Shown here in pieces: positions 42,924 to 51,242 of a stretch of 64,000 nucleotides of DNA. This DNA is from Actinomadura sp. WMMA1423 (GTDB lineage Bacteria > Actinomycetota > Actinomycetes > Streptosporangiales > Streptosporangiaceae), in NCBI RefSeq assembly GCF_006547145.1, contig NZ_CP041244.1, positions 2,480,001 through 2,544,000 of the forward strand. The letters are read 5' to 3'. A program made the position numbers and the translations under genes. The notes beneath the pieces are model-generated. The model saw only the letters and a list, made by a program, of their open reading frames with translations, was not told the DNA's origin and searched no databases. How positions within the stretch are numbered: the first letter of the stretch is position 1; each line of letters begins with the position of its first letter.

Positions 42924-43448
42924 ATGCGTCGCGCGATGTCGTATGTTGCCCCGTGGGTCGGGGTGACCGCGCTCGCGGTGGCGTTCTCGTGGCTCGGAGT
43001 GCGCGACGTCGTGCGCAGCGCGGTGTCGGAGCGGTCGGCTCCGCCGCCGATCGCCGGGCCGGTGATCCATTCCAGCCCGTCCACGCCGCCCGGGCCGACG
43101 GCCACCCGGTCGCCCACCGCGCCGCCGAGCGCACCGACGGGCCAGGACAGGGGGCCCAAGCCGTCCAAGGCCGCCGCCAAGCCCCCGCCCAGCAAACCGG
43201 AACCCACCCCTTCGCACAGGCCGACCGACCGCGTGCGCAGCTACGCCACCCGCGGCGGGAGCGCCGCGATGTCGATCGAGAAGAACCGGGTGCGCCTGGT
43301 CTCGGCGACGCCCAACCCGGGCTACGAGACGCGCGTGACCCAGACCGACGGCTGGCTGCGGGTCGACTTCCTGTCCGACGAGCACACCTCGTCGGTCATC
43401 GCGTCCTGGTACCAGCACGCCCCGACGGTGAAGGTCTACGAATACTGA
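42924..43448 (+). CDS. Exported or membrane-anchored protein with a conserved C-terminal module
   Basis: 174 residues. N-terminal hydrophobic segment YVAPWVGVTALAVAFSWLGV (signal anchor), a long Pro/Ser/Thr/Ala linker (about residues 35-100), then a compact 65-residue C-terminal module (RVRSYATRGGSAAMSIEKNR, TPNPGYETRVTQTDGWLRVDF, WYQHAPTVKVYEY). Divergent from a two-component operon with only 27 bases between, and likely under its control. Not recognised; the module may bind an envelope ligand. Confidence 0.75.
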   Translation: MRRAMSYVAPWVGVTALAVAFSWLGVRDVVRSAVSERSAPPPIAGPVIHSSPSTPPGPTATRSPTAPPSAPTGQDRGPKPSKAAAKPPPSKPEPTPSHRPTDRVRSYATRGGSAAMSIEKNRVRLVSATPNPGYETRVTQTDGWLRVDFLSDEHTSSVIASWYQHAPTVKVYEY

Positions 43449-43569
43449 GCGGGAGACCACCCGATCGTCGGACGTTTCGCGCGGCGACGGTTTCGGCGGC
43501 GAAGCCAACGGGAAACAGTGGGGCAAATCGCTGGGACCGGCGGGGGCGGTCGGAAAGGTCAACGGCTCC

Positions 43570-44901
43570 ATGGTTCTGGATCCCGGAGAGGCCGGGCGCG
43601 CCGGCGCCTCGGACGTGCGGGAGCGCCGCGCGCAGGTCCGCAAGGCCGCCGCCGCGAGCGTGATCGGCACCTCCATCGAGTGGTACGACTTCTTCCTCTA
43701 CAACACCGCCGCGGCGATCGTCTTCAAGGACGTCTTCTTCCCCGAGTCGAGCGACTACGCGGGCACCCTGTCGGCGTTCGCGACGTACGCGGTCGGCTTC
43801 GCCGCCCGTCCGGTGGGCGCGGCGATCTTCGGGCACTGGGGCGACCGGCTCGGCCGGAAGGCGACGCTGATCGTCACGCTGGTGCTGATGGGCGTGTCGA
43901 GCGCGCTGATCGGCGTGCTGCCCGGCACCGAGACGATCGGCTGGGCCGCGCCCGCGCTGCTGGTGTTCCTGCGGATCCTGCAGGGCGTCGCGGTCGGCGG
44001 CGAGTGGAGCGGCTCGGTGCTGCTGTCGATGGAGTGGGGCGACCAGCGGCGGCGCGGGCTGATGGCGAGCCTGCCGCAGCTCGGCGTGCCGATCGGGCTC
44101 ATCCTCGGGACCGGCATGATGACCGCCATCGCGCTGTCGGCGGACGAGGCCTTCAGGAACTGGGCGTGGCGCGTCCCGTTCCTGTTCAGCCTCGTCCTGG
44201 TCGGGATCGGGCTGTGGGTGCGGGTCCGGGTGATGGAGACGCCGCTGTTCGCCGAGGTCGTCAAGCGCGACGAGGTCGCCCGGGTACCGGTCGTCGAGGT
44301 CGTCAAGCGGCACCCCAGGGAGATCATCCTGAGCGCGCTGCTGCGCTGCTCGGAGCAGATGCCGTTCTACCTGTTCACCTCGTTCGCGCTCACCTACGTG
44401 CACAAGCACCTCGGGATGGCGCAGGGGCTCGCGCTGAGCGCGGTGACGGTCGCCGCCGCGCTGGAGCTGTTCACGATCCCGGCGGCCGGGCACCTCGGCG
44501 ACCGCATCGGCCCGCGGCGGGTGTACGCGGCCGGCTCGATCTGCGTGGCGCTCTTCGCGTTCCCGTACTTCGCGCTGCTCAACACCGAGATCGCGGCGCT
44601 GGTGATCGTCGCGGTGGTGGTGGCGCAGATCCCGCACGCCGTCCAGTACGGTCCGCAGGCGTCGCTGATCGCCTCGACGTTCCCCACGCGGCTGCGGTAC
44701 GGCGGGGCGGGCATCGGCTACCAGCTCGCGTCGGTGTTCGCGGGCGGCCCCGCGCCGCTGCTCGCGACGTGGCTGCTGCACGACTACGGCTGGCAGGCGA
44801 TCTCGATCAGCATGATCGTGGCCTCGGCGCTGACCCTCGCCGCGCTCGCCCTGCTGCCCGCGCCGGTCCCGGACCGCGTGAGGGTCAGTAGCCCGACGTG
44901 A
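43570..44901 (+). CDS. MFS transporter, metabolite:H+ symporter (MHS) subfamily
   Basis: 443 residues, 12 TM helices. MHS signatures: IGTSIEWYDFFLYNTAAAIV at the first helix and the loop 2-3 motif GHWGDRLGRKATL. Members (ShiA, ProP, KgtP-like) take up organic acids, shikimate or osmolytes with protons. ATG 43570. Overlaps the thioesterase gene tail-to-tail by 17 bases. Substrate unknown. Confidence 0.93.
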   Translation: MVLDPGEAGRAGASDVRERRAQVRKAAAASVIGTSIEWYDFFLYNTAAAIVFKDVFFPESSDYAGTLSAFATYAVGFAARPVGAAIFGHWGDRLGRKATLIVTLVLMGVSSALIGVLPGTETIGWAAPALLVFLRILQGVAVGGEWSGSVLLSMEWGDQRRRGLMASLPQLGVPIGLILGTGMMTAIALSADEAFRNWAWRVPFLFSLVLVGIGLWVRVRVMETPLFAEVVKRDEVARVPVVEVVKRHPREIILSALLRCSEQMPFYLFTSFALTYVHKHLGMAQGLALSAVTVAAALELFTIPAAGHLGDRIGPRRVYAAGSICVALFAFPYFALLNTEIAALVIVAVVVAQIPHAVQYGPQASLIASTFPTRLRYGGAGIGYQLASVFAGGPAPLLATWLLHDYGWQAISISMIVASALTLAALALLPAPVPDRVRVSSPT

Positions 44902-45517
44902 CGAACCGCTGCGGCATGACGAACATCGCGGTCGCCTCGACCGTGACGCGGCCGTCCGGCGCGCTGATCGTCCCGGACGCGTAGACCTTGCGCCCCTCCA
45001 CCCGGCTCGCCTTCGCCTCCACCTGGAGCGGGACGCCGAGCGGGGTGGGGCGCCGGTAGCGCGTCTCGAGGGTCGCGGTCATGCCGGGCGTGCCGCTGGC
45101 GGCGGCCGCCATGCCGAGCGCCTGGTCGAGCACCATCGCGGAGACGCCGCCGTGCACGTAGGACGGCGGCCCCTCGTAGACGGCGCCGAGCGTGAAGGTG
45201 CCGCGGACGATGCCGCCCGAGGCGACCTCAAGGGCGACCGGCGGCGCGAGGGGGTTGAGCGGCCCGGCGACGGGGTTGGCGATCTGGCGGTCCATGCGGC
45301 GCTCGCCGGGCGTGACGAACGGCGGCGCGTCGCGGCGCTCGGCGGTGAGCCGGGCGGTCAGCGCCGCGATCTCCTCCGCCACCGCGGCGGCCTCGGCGGC
45401 CCCGGCGGCGGTGAGGACGGTGGCCTCGGCGAGCTCGCGCACGCGCGCGGCCAGACCCGTCAGCGCCGCGGCCTCGTCCTCCCCCAGCACGGGCCGGTCC
45501 ATCGGGATCGCGCTCAA
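44885..45517 (-). CDS. PaaI-like hot-dog thioesterase
   Basis: 210 residues. A helical N-terminal segment (residues 1-80) precedes a hot-dog fold with the PaaI-type motif GGIVRGTFTLGAVYEGPPSYVHGG (HGG near residue 120), VHGGVSAMVLDQALGMAAAA. These enzymes hydrolyse acyl-CoA thioesters. The start is TTG 45517 with GGAGG 5 bases upstream. Substrate unknown. Overlaps the MFS gene by 17 bases on the opposite strand. Confidence 0.88.
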   Translation of the reverse strand: MSAIPMDRPVLGEDEAAALTGLAARVRELAEATVLTAAGAAEAAAVAEEIAALTARLTAERRDAPPFVTPGERRMDRQIANPVAGPLNPLAPPVALEVASGGIVRGTFTLGAVYEGPPSYVHGGVSAMVLDQALGMAAAASGTPGMTATLETRYRRPTPLGVPLQVEAKASRVEGRKVYASGTISAPDGRVTVEATAMFVMPQRFVTSGY

Positions 45518-45733
45518 CTCAGCCTCCTCGCGGGGCTCGCCCCCATCGCCCCATTGGCCGAACGAAATTCTAAAATACGCGCGCGACCGCTCCGGCCCCA
45601 GGTCCCGCTCAGCGGACGCCCGCGCCGCCGCCGGACTCGGCCCCGCCCGGACGGACAGCGCCGGTGCGCCCGGCTCCTATAGATTCCTGCGTATCCCCGA
45701 AGGGACACTCGAAGAGGACATGAGGACGCCCCC

Positions 45734-46354
45734 GTGACGGATCAGCCCCCGCCACCGCCTTCCGACCAGCCGGCCGACCAGCCGCCTTCCGACCAGCCGC
45801 CGCCTTCCGACCAGTCTCCGTTCGACCGGTCGCCCTCCGGCCAGCCGCCCGGTCAGCAGCCGCCGCCGTATCCCGGCGCCTACGGCCAGCCGCCCGGCGC
45901 GCCCCAGGGCCAACCGCCCGGCCAGCACCCCGCCGGCCAGTACGACCCGCGCTACGGGTACGGGCCTCCCGGGGTCCCGTTCGCCCCGCAGCAGAACCCG
46001 GGCGAGGAGACGACCTGGGCGATCTTCGCCTACGTCGGGAACCTGCTGATCGGCTTCCTGCCGCCGCTGGTCATCTACCTGGTGAAGAAGAACACCTCGC
46101 CGTTCACCCGCTTCCACGCGGCGCAGTCGCTGAACTACCAGCTCACGCTGTTGATCCACCTCGTGGCCGTCGCGGCGCTGTGCGTCCCGCCCGCCATCGC
46201 CCTGGAGCAGCCGGCGTTCCTGATCCCGCTCATCCTCCCCTACCTGGAGCTGATCGTCGCGGGCTGGACGTTCCTCATCCTCGGCGCGGTGAAGGCCGGC
46301 AAGGGCCAGTACTACCGGTTCCCGACCTTCTTCTGCTTCCGCATGATCCGGTAG
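45734..46354 (+). CDS. DUF4870-family membrane protein with Pro-rich N-terminus
   Basis: 206 residues. Residues 1-90 are Pro/Gln/Gly/Ser-rich, with repeated DQPP/SDQPP/GQPPG units. The C-terminal 110 residues contain three hydrophobic segments characteristic of DUF4870 (TTWAIFAYVGNLLIGFLPPL, ...FTRFHAAQSLNYQL..., ...LELIVAGWTFLILGAVKAGK). The Pro-rich tail is cytoplasmic or extracellular; function unknown. Such proteins are very common in actinomycetes. It ends 2 bases before the convergent luciferase-like gene. Confidence 0.86.
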   Translation: MTDQPPPPPSDQPADQPPSDQPPPSDQSPFDRSPSGQPPGQQPPPYPGAYGQPPGAPQGQPPGQHPAGQYDPRYGYGPPGVPFAPQQNPGEETTWAIFAYVGNLLIGFLPPLVIYLVKKNTSPFTRFHAAQSLNYQLTLLIHLVAVAALCVPPAIALEQPAFLIPLILPYLELIVAGWTFLILGAVKAGKGQYYRFPTFFCFRMIR

Positions 46355-46355
46355 C

Positions 46356-47180
46356 TCACAGGTGGGCGCGGGCGTACTCGTCCAAAACCGGCAGGACCTC
46401 GTCACGGCCGCCCCCGGGCACGCGCAGCACGACCTCCTCGATCCCGAGCGAGGCGTAGTGGTCGAGTTTCCCGGGGGTGGGCCGCGTCCCGAACGGGACC
46501 ACCGGCACGGGGTCCCTGCCCGCGTCCTCGCAGGCGCGGCGCAGGGCGGGCAGTGCCTCGCGGACGCCCGCGCCGCCGATCGGCATCCACCCGTCCCCGT
46601 ACTCGGCGATGTGCGCGAACAGGGTGGGGCCGGGGGCCCCGCCGAGCAGCACGGGGACGCGGCGGGACGGCTTGGGCCACGCGCGGCTCGCCGCGAAGCG
46701 CACGAACTCGCCCTCGAACGCCGCCTCCTCGTCGGTCCAGAGGGCCCGCATCGCGAGGACGTGCTCGCGCACCACCGCCCGCCGCCGCTTCCACGGGACG
46801 CCGTGGTCCGCGCCCTCCTCGGCGTTCCATCCGTAGCCGACGCCGAGCGCGACCCGTCCGGGGGCCAGCCGTTCGAGGGTGGCGACGGCCTTGGCGGTGA
46901 CGATCGGTTCGCGCTGGGCGGCCAGCAGGACGCCGGTGCCGAGGACGATCCGCTCGGTCGCCACGGCGGCCGCGGCGAGCGACACCAGCGGGTCGAGCGT
47001 GCGGGAGTACTCCTCGGGCAGGGTCGCGGCGCCCGTCGGCGGCGGGGTGTCGCGGGAGACCGGGATGTGGGTGTGCTCGGGAAGGAAGAGCGAGGAGAAG
47101 CCGCGCGCCTCGGCCTCACGGGCCAGCTCGTGCGGCGCCATCGTCAGGTCGGTCGCGAACATCGTGATGCCGAGGCGCAT
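46356..47180 (-). CDS. LLM-class (luciferase-like) F420-dependent oxidoreductase
   Basis: 274 residues. TIM-barrel luciferase-like fold: MRLGITMFATDLTMAPHELA, SLFLPEHTHIPVSRDTPPP, LDPLVSLAAAAVATERIVLGTG, GRVALGVGYGWNAEE, PVLLGGAPGPTLF, YGDGWMPIGG. Such actinobacterial proteins mostly use coenzyme F420; FMN is the alternative. ATG 47180 with GGAAGGGA upstream. Substrate unknown. Confidence 0.92.
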   Translation of the reverse strand: MRLGITMFATDLTMAPHELAREAEARGFSSLFLPEHTHIPVSRDTPPPTGAATLPEEYSRTLDPLVSLAAAAVATERIVLGTGVLLAAQREPIVTAKAVATLERLAPGRVALGVGYGWNAEEGADHGVPWKRRRAVVREHVLAMRALWTDEEAAFEGEFVRFAASRAWPKPSRRVPVLLGGAPGPTLFAHIAEYGDGWMPIGGAGVREALPALRRACEDAGRDPVPVVPFGTRPTPGKLDHYASLGIEEVVLRVPGGGRDEVLPVLDEYARAHL

Positions 47181-47242
47181 GCCAGGTCCCTTCCGAGGTT
47201 CCCCGCACCCTACCGACCGCACCGGGCGCCGCCCGGCGGGCC

Positions 47243-47992
47243 TCAGCCGCCGAAGGCGCAGACGGCCGCGGTCGCGTCGTCGTGGACCTTGCCCCGCGGC
47301 CAGCGGACGGCGCCGGGGTCGGTGCGCTCGGCCTCCCGCGTCCGCTCGATCAGCCCCCCGGGCCCGTGCTCCACGGCCAGTGCCGCCAGGCCGGCCCAGC
47401 CGGTGGCGCCGAACACGTCGGCGAGTCGCGTCGCGCCGTCGGTCAGCAGGAACGCGCGCCGCAGCTCCGCGGCCGGCACCGTCCCGGTGATCGCGGCGTC
47501 CGCCACGGCCGGGTCAGCCGCGGCGTAGTGGCGGCCCCCGGTGATCTCACGCAGGCCGTCGCGGCCGTCCAGCAGGACGGTGGAGTCGGCGAGCACCAGG
47601 TAGTCGACGAGCCCGCCCCGCAGCCGCAGCGCGAGCACGGTCGCCGCCGGAGTCGTCGGAACCCGCAGGTCGCAGGTCGCCCGGTGCGCGGCGGCCACGT
47701 CCGCGATCGCCCCGGCGAGCCGCGCGACCAGCGGGCGGGCGCCCGGCCGGTGCGCGCCCTCGGGCGGCCCCACCGGCGGGCCCGCCTGCGGCCCGAGCCC
47801 CTCCAGCATCCGCGCCAGCAGCCGGGTGCCGAGCGACCGGGAGTACCACGCGGTCCCGTGCGCGCAGCCGAGGTCGGTGCCGAGAGGCAGCCCGCACCCG
47901 TCGAGCACCACGACCGCCCCGGCGGCGGCCGCCACGAAGTCCTCGTTGGGCCGCTCGGGACTGCCCTGGTCCGTCGCCCACTCCACCCGCAT
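47243..47992 (-). CDS. PP2C-family protein serine/threonine phosphatase-like protein
   Basis: 249 residues. Metal-ligand motifs of PP2C are present: ERPNEDFVAA (Asp/Glu near residue 17), VVVLDGCGLP (DG), FLLTDGATRLAD (DG), and KVHDDATAAVC (DD). Usual DGMGG is DGCGL. ATG 47992; upstream GAGG is 10 bases away. A minimal catalytic domain without FHA, PAS or TM parts. A role in reversing Ser/Thr phosphorylation is probable. Alone on its strand, with the cyclase gene 66 bases upstream. Confidence 0.88.
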   Translation of the reverse strand: MRVEWATDQGSPERPNEDFVAAAAGAVVVLDGCGLPLGTDLGCAHGTAWYSRSLGTRLLARMLEGLGPQAGPPVGPPEGAHRPGARPLVARLAGAIADVAAAHRATCDLRVPTTPAATVLALRLRGGLVDYLVLADSTVLLDGRDGLREITGGRHYAAADPAVADAAITGTVPAAELRRAFLLTDGATRLADVFGATGWAGLAALAVEHGPGGLIERTREAERTDPGAVRWPRGKVHDDATAAVCAFGG

Positions 47993-48058
47993 CCGTCCAC
48001 ATCCTCCCCGTCGGCCGATCCCAGTATGAGGCCGGACGGAGCCGCGCGGGCCTCCCGC

Positions 48059-48742
48059 TCAGACGAGCACGGCCCGGTCGTCCACGCGCGCGACCGCCCG
48101 GACGGGGGCGCCGTCCGCTCCCGCCAGGGCCAGCGGGAACAGGGAGACGTCGATCACGCAGCCCGCGGCCTGGGCGTCGACGAGCCGTCCGAGACCGGTC
48201 AGATTCTCCGCGATCACCGCTCCGGCGCCGCAGAGGACGCGGTGGGCGGCGAGCGAGAAGCCGTCCGAGCCGGGCGGCGGGGTGCGGTCCACGCTGAGCG
48301 CGTCGATGCCCACCGTCCGGACGCCCGCCGCGACGACGGCCTCCGCCGTCTCGGGTGCCGGGTAGGGGTGGGCCAGGTAGTCGGCGGTCCCCCACCGATC
48401 CGACCAGCCCGTCACGATGAGCAGGACGTCGCCCGGCGCGAGACCCGCCGGGACGGCCTCCGGCGGGATCGGCGCGCGCGGCGGCAGGCCCCGCACGTCC
48501 ATCAGCACGGCCGGACCTGTGAAGCGCTCCAGCGGCAGCTCGTCCAGCCTGGGCAGCGCGTCGTCGATGTGGAACGGGGCGTCCACATGCGTGCCGGTCT
48601 GCGACCCCAGGTGCAGCCGGAGCACGTTCACCCCGGCCTCCGCCACCGTGAGGGCCGGGACGGCCTCCACCTCGGGGTCGCCCGGGTAGACCGGCATGCC
48701 CGTGGTGATCGGCACCGACAGGTCGAGCAGCTCAACGCCCAT
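48059..48742 (-). CDS. Cyclase-family (kynurenine formamidase-like) hydrolase
   Basis: 227 residues. The metal-binding motif HLGSQTGTHVDAPFH is present near residue 60 (H...TGTHVDAPxH), the family hallmark of kynurenine formamidases and polyketide-type cyclases. MGVELLDLSVPITTGMPVYPGDP forms the N-terminal strands. ATG 48742. Formamide or lactone hydrolysis is likely; kynurenine is possible but no other Trp-catabolic gene is nearby. It is divergent from the HipA-like kinase with a gap of 45 bases. Confidence 0.9.
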   Translation of the reverse strand: MGVELLDLSVPITTGMPVYPGDPEVEAVPALTVAEAGVNVLRLHLGSQTGTHVDAPFHIDDALPRLDELPLERFTGPAVLMDVRGLPPRAPIPPEAVPAGLAPGDVLLIVTGWSDRWGTADYLAHPYPAPETAEAVVAAGVRTVGIDALSVDRTPPPGSDGFSLAAHRVLCGAGAVIAENLTGLGRLVDAQAAGCVIDVSLFPLALAGADGAPVRAVARVDDRAVLV

Positions 48743-48787
48743 GTAATCGATTATCCCGCCCGCTCCCCCACCCGGTAGCGTTGCGGC

Positions 48788-49615
48788 GTGTTGCCACATG
48801 TGACCGCCATCCGCTACGTGACGCCGCTCCGCGAGGGCGGATCGCTTCCGGGCGTCGTCGAGGCCGACGACCTCGGGACCTACGTCATGAAGTTCCACGG
48901 GGCCGGGCAGGGCCGCAAGGCGCTGATCGCCGAGGTGATCGCCGGGGAGCTGGCGCGCCGCCTCGGCCTGCGGGTGCCCGAGCAGGTCCTCATCGACCTG
49001 GACCCGGCGATCGGACGGCACGAGCCCGACCCCGACGTGCAGGACCTGCTGAAGGCCAGCCCAGGCTGGAACCTCGGCGTCGACTTCCTGCCCGGCTCGC
49101 TGGGCTTCGACCCGCTCGGCTGGAGCCCCGACCCCGGCTTCGCCTCCCGGGTCCTGTGGTTCGACGCGTTCATCGGCAACGTCGACCGCAGCTGGCGCAA
49201 CCCCAACATGCTCGTGTGGCACGGCGACGTGTGGCTCATCGACCACGGCGCGAGCCTCATCTTCCACCACGCATGGTCGAACGCGGCCCGGCTGTTCTCC
49301 GGCCCTTACGACGTGGACGACCACGTGCTCACCCCGTACGCGAACCGGCTGGAGGAGGCCGAGGCAGAACTCGCCCCCAGAATCACCGAGGGGCTGCTGC
49401 GCGAGGTCATCGGCCTCGTGCCCGACCACTGGCTGGAGGGCGAGCCCGGCTTCGCGGGCCCGGCGGCGGTCCGCGACGCCTACCTCGACATCCTGCTGCC
49501 GCGCGCCGGCAAGCCGCGCGACTGGCTGCCGGACCTCGACGTCAGCGGCCACCGCCCGGACACCTCCGCCCGGCGCGGCCAGAACCGCCCCGGCTGGCTC
49601 GGGGGCGCCTCGTGA
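48788..49615 (+). CDS. HipA-like kinase
   Basis: 275 residues. PI3/4-kinase-like HipA fold: Lys in YVMKFHGAGQG, catalytic loop WFDAFIGNVDRSWRNPNML (Asp-x4-Asn), metal-binding Asp in VWLIDHGASLIFHH. Short relative to HipA (440). GTG 48788 (or TTG 48791). It is followed by DUF3037 with a 4-base overlap (GTGA). In HipA toxins the substrate is Glu-tRNA synthetase; here it is unknown. No HipB-like HTH protein is adjacent. Confidence 0.85.
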   Translation: MLPHVTAIRYVTPLREGGSLPGVVEADDLGTYVMKFHGAGQGRKALIAEVIAGELARRLGLRVPEQVLIDLDPAIGRHEPDPDVQDLLKASPGWNLGVDFLPGSLGFDPLGWSPDPGFASRVLWFDAFIGNVDRSWRNPNMLVWHGDVWLIDHGASLIFHHAWSNAARLFSGPYDVDDHVLTPYANRLEEAEAELAPRITEGLLREVIGLVPDHWLEGEPGFAGPAAVRDAYLDILLPRAGKPRDWLPDLDVSGHRPDTSARRGQNRPGWLGGAS

Positions 49616-50028
49616 CCTCCGGCAGGACGACCAACATCAGGACGGCGGCCGAGCCCACGGTGTTCGAGTACGCCGCGCTGCGCGTCGTCCCGCGCGTCGA
49701 GCGGGGCGAGTACATGAACGTCGGCGTGGTCGTGTACTGCCGCGCCCTCGACTACCTCGGGTGCCGCACCCACCTGGACGAGCCGCGCCTGCTCGCCCTG
49801 GACCCCTCGCTCGACCTGGCGGGCGTCCGGTCCGCCCTCACCGCGGTGGACGCGGTGTGCTGCGGCGGGGAGCGCGCCGGCCAGGCCGCGAAGGAGGCCC
49901 CGGGCGCGCGGTTCCGGTGGCTGACCGCGCCGCGCAGCACGATCGTGCAGCCGGGCCCGGTGCACGCCGGGCTCACCGGTGACCCGGCCGCCGAGCTCGA
50001 CCGCCTCCTCGACCTGCTCGTCCGGTAG
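49612..50028 (+). CDS. DUF3037 protein, partner of the HipA-like kinase
   Basis: 138 residues. DUF3037 sequence: TVFEYAALRVVPRVERGEYM, NVGVVVYCRALDYLGCRTHL, PRSTIVQPGPVHAGLTGDPA. GTG 49612 overlaps the kinase stop (GTGA), which shows tight translational coupling. DUF3037 proteins co-occur with HipA-like kinases in many bacteria; whether they are antitoxins or co-effectors is not established. Highly charged with no signal peptide. Confidence 0.85.
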   Translation: MTSGRTTNIRTAAEPTVFEYAALRVVPRVERGEYMNVGVVVYCRALDYLGCRTHLDEPRLLALDPSLDLAGVRSALTAVDAVCCGGERAGQAAKEAPGARFRWLTAPRSTIVQPGPVHAGLTGDPAAELDRLLDLLVR

Positions 50029-50063
50029 CGGACGGCGGGCGGCCCCCAGGGCCCGGTTCCGGC

Positions 50064-50972
50064 TCAGGTCCACTCCCAGCGGATGCCGTGGTAGCCGGCG
50101 GCCATCCCGAACTCGATGAAGTGGACGCTCTGGTAGCTGGACAGCCGCAGGTCGGCGGAGTCCTTCAGCGCGGTGTGGCCGTCGGGGCGCCACGTCCGGT
50201 AGCAGCGGGCGGGCAGCGCCGCCGGGTGGAACCGGACCTCGATGAGGTACTCGTGCTGCGGGGTGCGGAAGCCCCGGCCCTCCTCGGTGACGGGCGGGCC
50301 GGTCTCCTCGAACCCGAAGCCGTACTCCAGCAGGTAGGTCTCGCCGCGCCCGAGCGCCCGGTCGAACAGCAGCTCGGCGGCGATGAGGCCGCTCGCCTCG
50401 TCCATCCGGACGCGGCCGAACCGGCAGCCCCGCACGGTGCGCGAGGAGGGCAGCACGCCCTGCGGATGGTGGTACACGGCGATCCAGCGGTCCACGCCGC
50501 GCTGCTGGGCTTGGAACACCGCGCGGACCCGGACCTCGCGCAGCTCGCGGCGGCGCCCGATGACGTACTGGTCGTGCAGGCTGAGGCCGGTGAGCTGGCG
50601 CTCGCCGCGGTCGCCGATCTCGTCGAGCAGGTCGCGGACGCCGGGCTCGGGGCACAGCTCCTCCACCGGGAGCCACGGCCCGGCGGGACGGTCGGTGGTC
50701 GGCCTGAGCAGCGTCAGCAGCGAGTGCCGCGGCAGTTCGAGGATGGTCTCCAGGCCGCGGACGGCGCGCAGCGAGTCGGCGCGCTCGGGCCGGGTCCGGC
50801 CGCGCTGCCAGTAGCTCAGCGTGGACAGGCTGACCGCGATGCCCTGCTCCTCGAGGCGGCGCCGCAGCGAGTCGAGGCTGAGGCCGCGCGCCTGGATGGC
50901 GGCGTGCAGGGCGACGTTGAACGGACCGTACTGGAGGACCTGGAAAAGATCGTCCTCTGCCACACTCTGCAT
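50064..50972 (-). CDS. HTH (XRE-like) regulator with conserved C-terminal domain, copy 1
   Basis: 302 residues. The N-terminal 75 residues include an XRE-like helix-turn-helix (SLDSLRRRLEEQGIAVSLST and LSYWQRGRTRPER). The C-terminal 200 residues hold a domain with no known family I can name: ...SLHDQYVIGRRRELREVRVR, ...GVDRWIAVYHHPQG..., ...ALPARCYRTWRPDG... and ending IRWEWT. It is clearly paralogous to the protein at 52518-53633 (WQRGRTRPER vs WQRGRSRPRS; PARCYRTW vs PARCYGFT; IRWEWT vs IEWEWH). The subtilisin lies between the two. ATG 50972. It may sense a ligand through its C-terminal domain. Confidence 0.78.
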   Translation of the reverse strand: MQSVAEDDLFQVLQYGPFNVALHAAIQARGLSLDSLRRRLEEQGIAVSLSTLSYWQRGRTRPERADSLRAVRGLETILELPRHSLLTLLRPTTDRPAGPWLPVEELCPEPGVRDLLDEIGDRGERQLTGLSLHDQYVIGRRRELREVRVRAVFQAQQRGVDRWIAVYHHPQGVLPSSRTVRGCRFGRVRMDEASGLIAAELLFDRALGRGETYLLEYGFGFEETGPPVTEEGRGFRTPQHEYLIEVRFHPAALPARCYRTWRPDGHTALKDSADLRLSSYQSVHFIEFGMAAGYHGIRWEWT

Positions 50973-51242
50973 TCTCGGCCTCCGGATCGGCTCCGGCCGG
51001 CCCCCGCAAAACGGCCTTGACTACCGCAATTGCAACTTCCGCGCTCACTGTAAGGCTCCGACGGCGGGATGCCAACAGGCAAACTGTCACAACCGCCGGC
51101 CCCGGCTCCCGCCGAAACGGTCACCCCGGGGCCCGGCCATGTCGCGGCGGGGCGTGGCCGGGCACCCCGCCCGCCGCGGGAGCGGCGGGCGGGGTGCCCG
51201 GTTCCGGGGCCGCCGGCGCGGGCCGGAACCGGAGTCCCCCTG
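50973..51242. other. Intergenic region between regulator 1 and the subtilisin gene
   Basis: 270 bases. It holds the 20-bp hairpin at 51158-51201 and should also hold the promoter of the regulator (minus strand). No coding signal is seen. Confidence 0.5.
51158..51201 (-). terminator. 20-bp perfect hairpin after the subtilisin gene
   Basis: CCGGGCACCCCGCCCGCCGC pairs with GCGGCGGGCGGGGTGCCCGG around a 4-base GGGA loop. It starts 42 bases beyond the subtilisin stop (51243) in the direction of transcription and separates it from the regulator 1 gene. Confidence 0.8.

Noticed and set aside
48788..49615. A classic HipBA toxin-antitoxin module
   Set aside because: No HipB-type HTH gene is adjacent and the kinase is much shorter than HipA; described instead as HipA-like with DUF3037.
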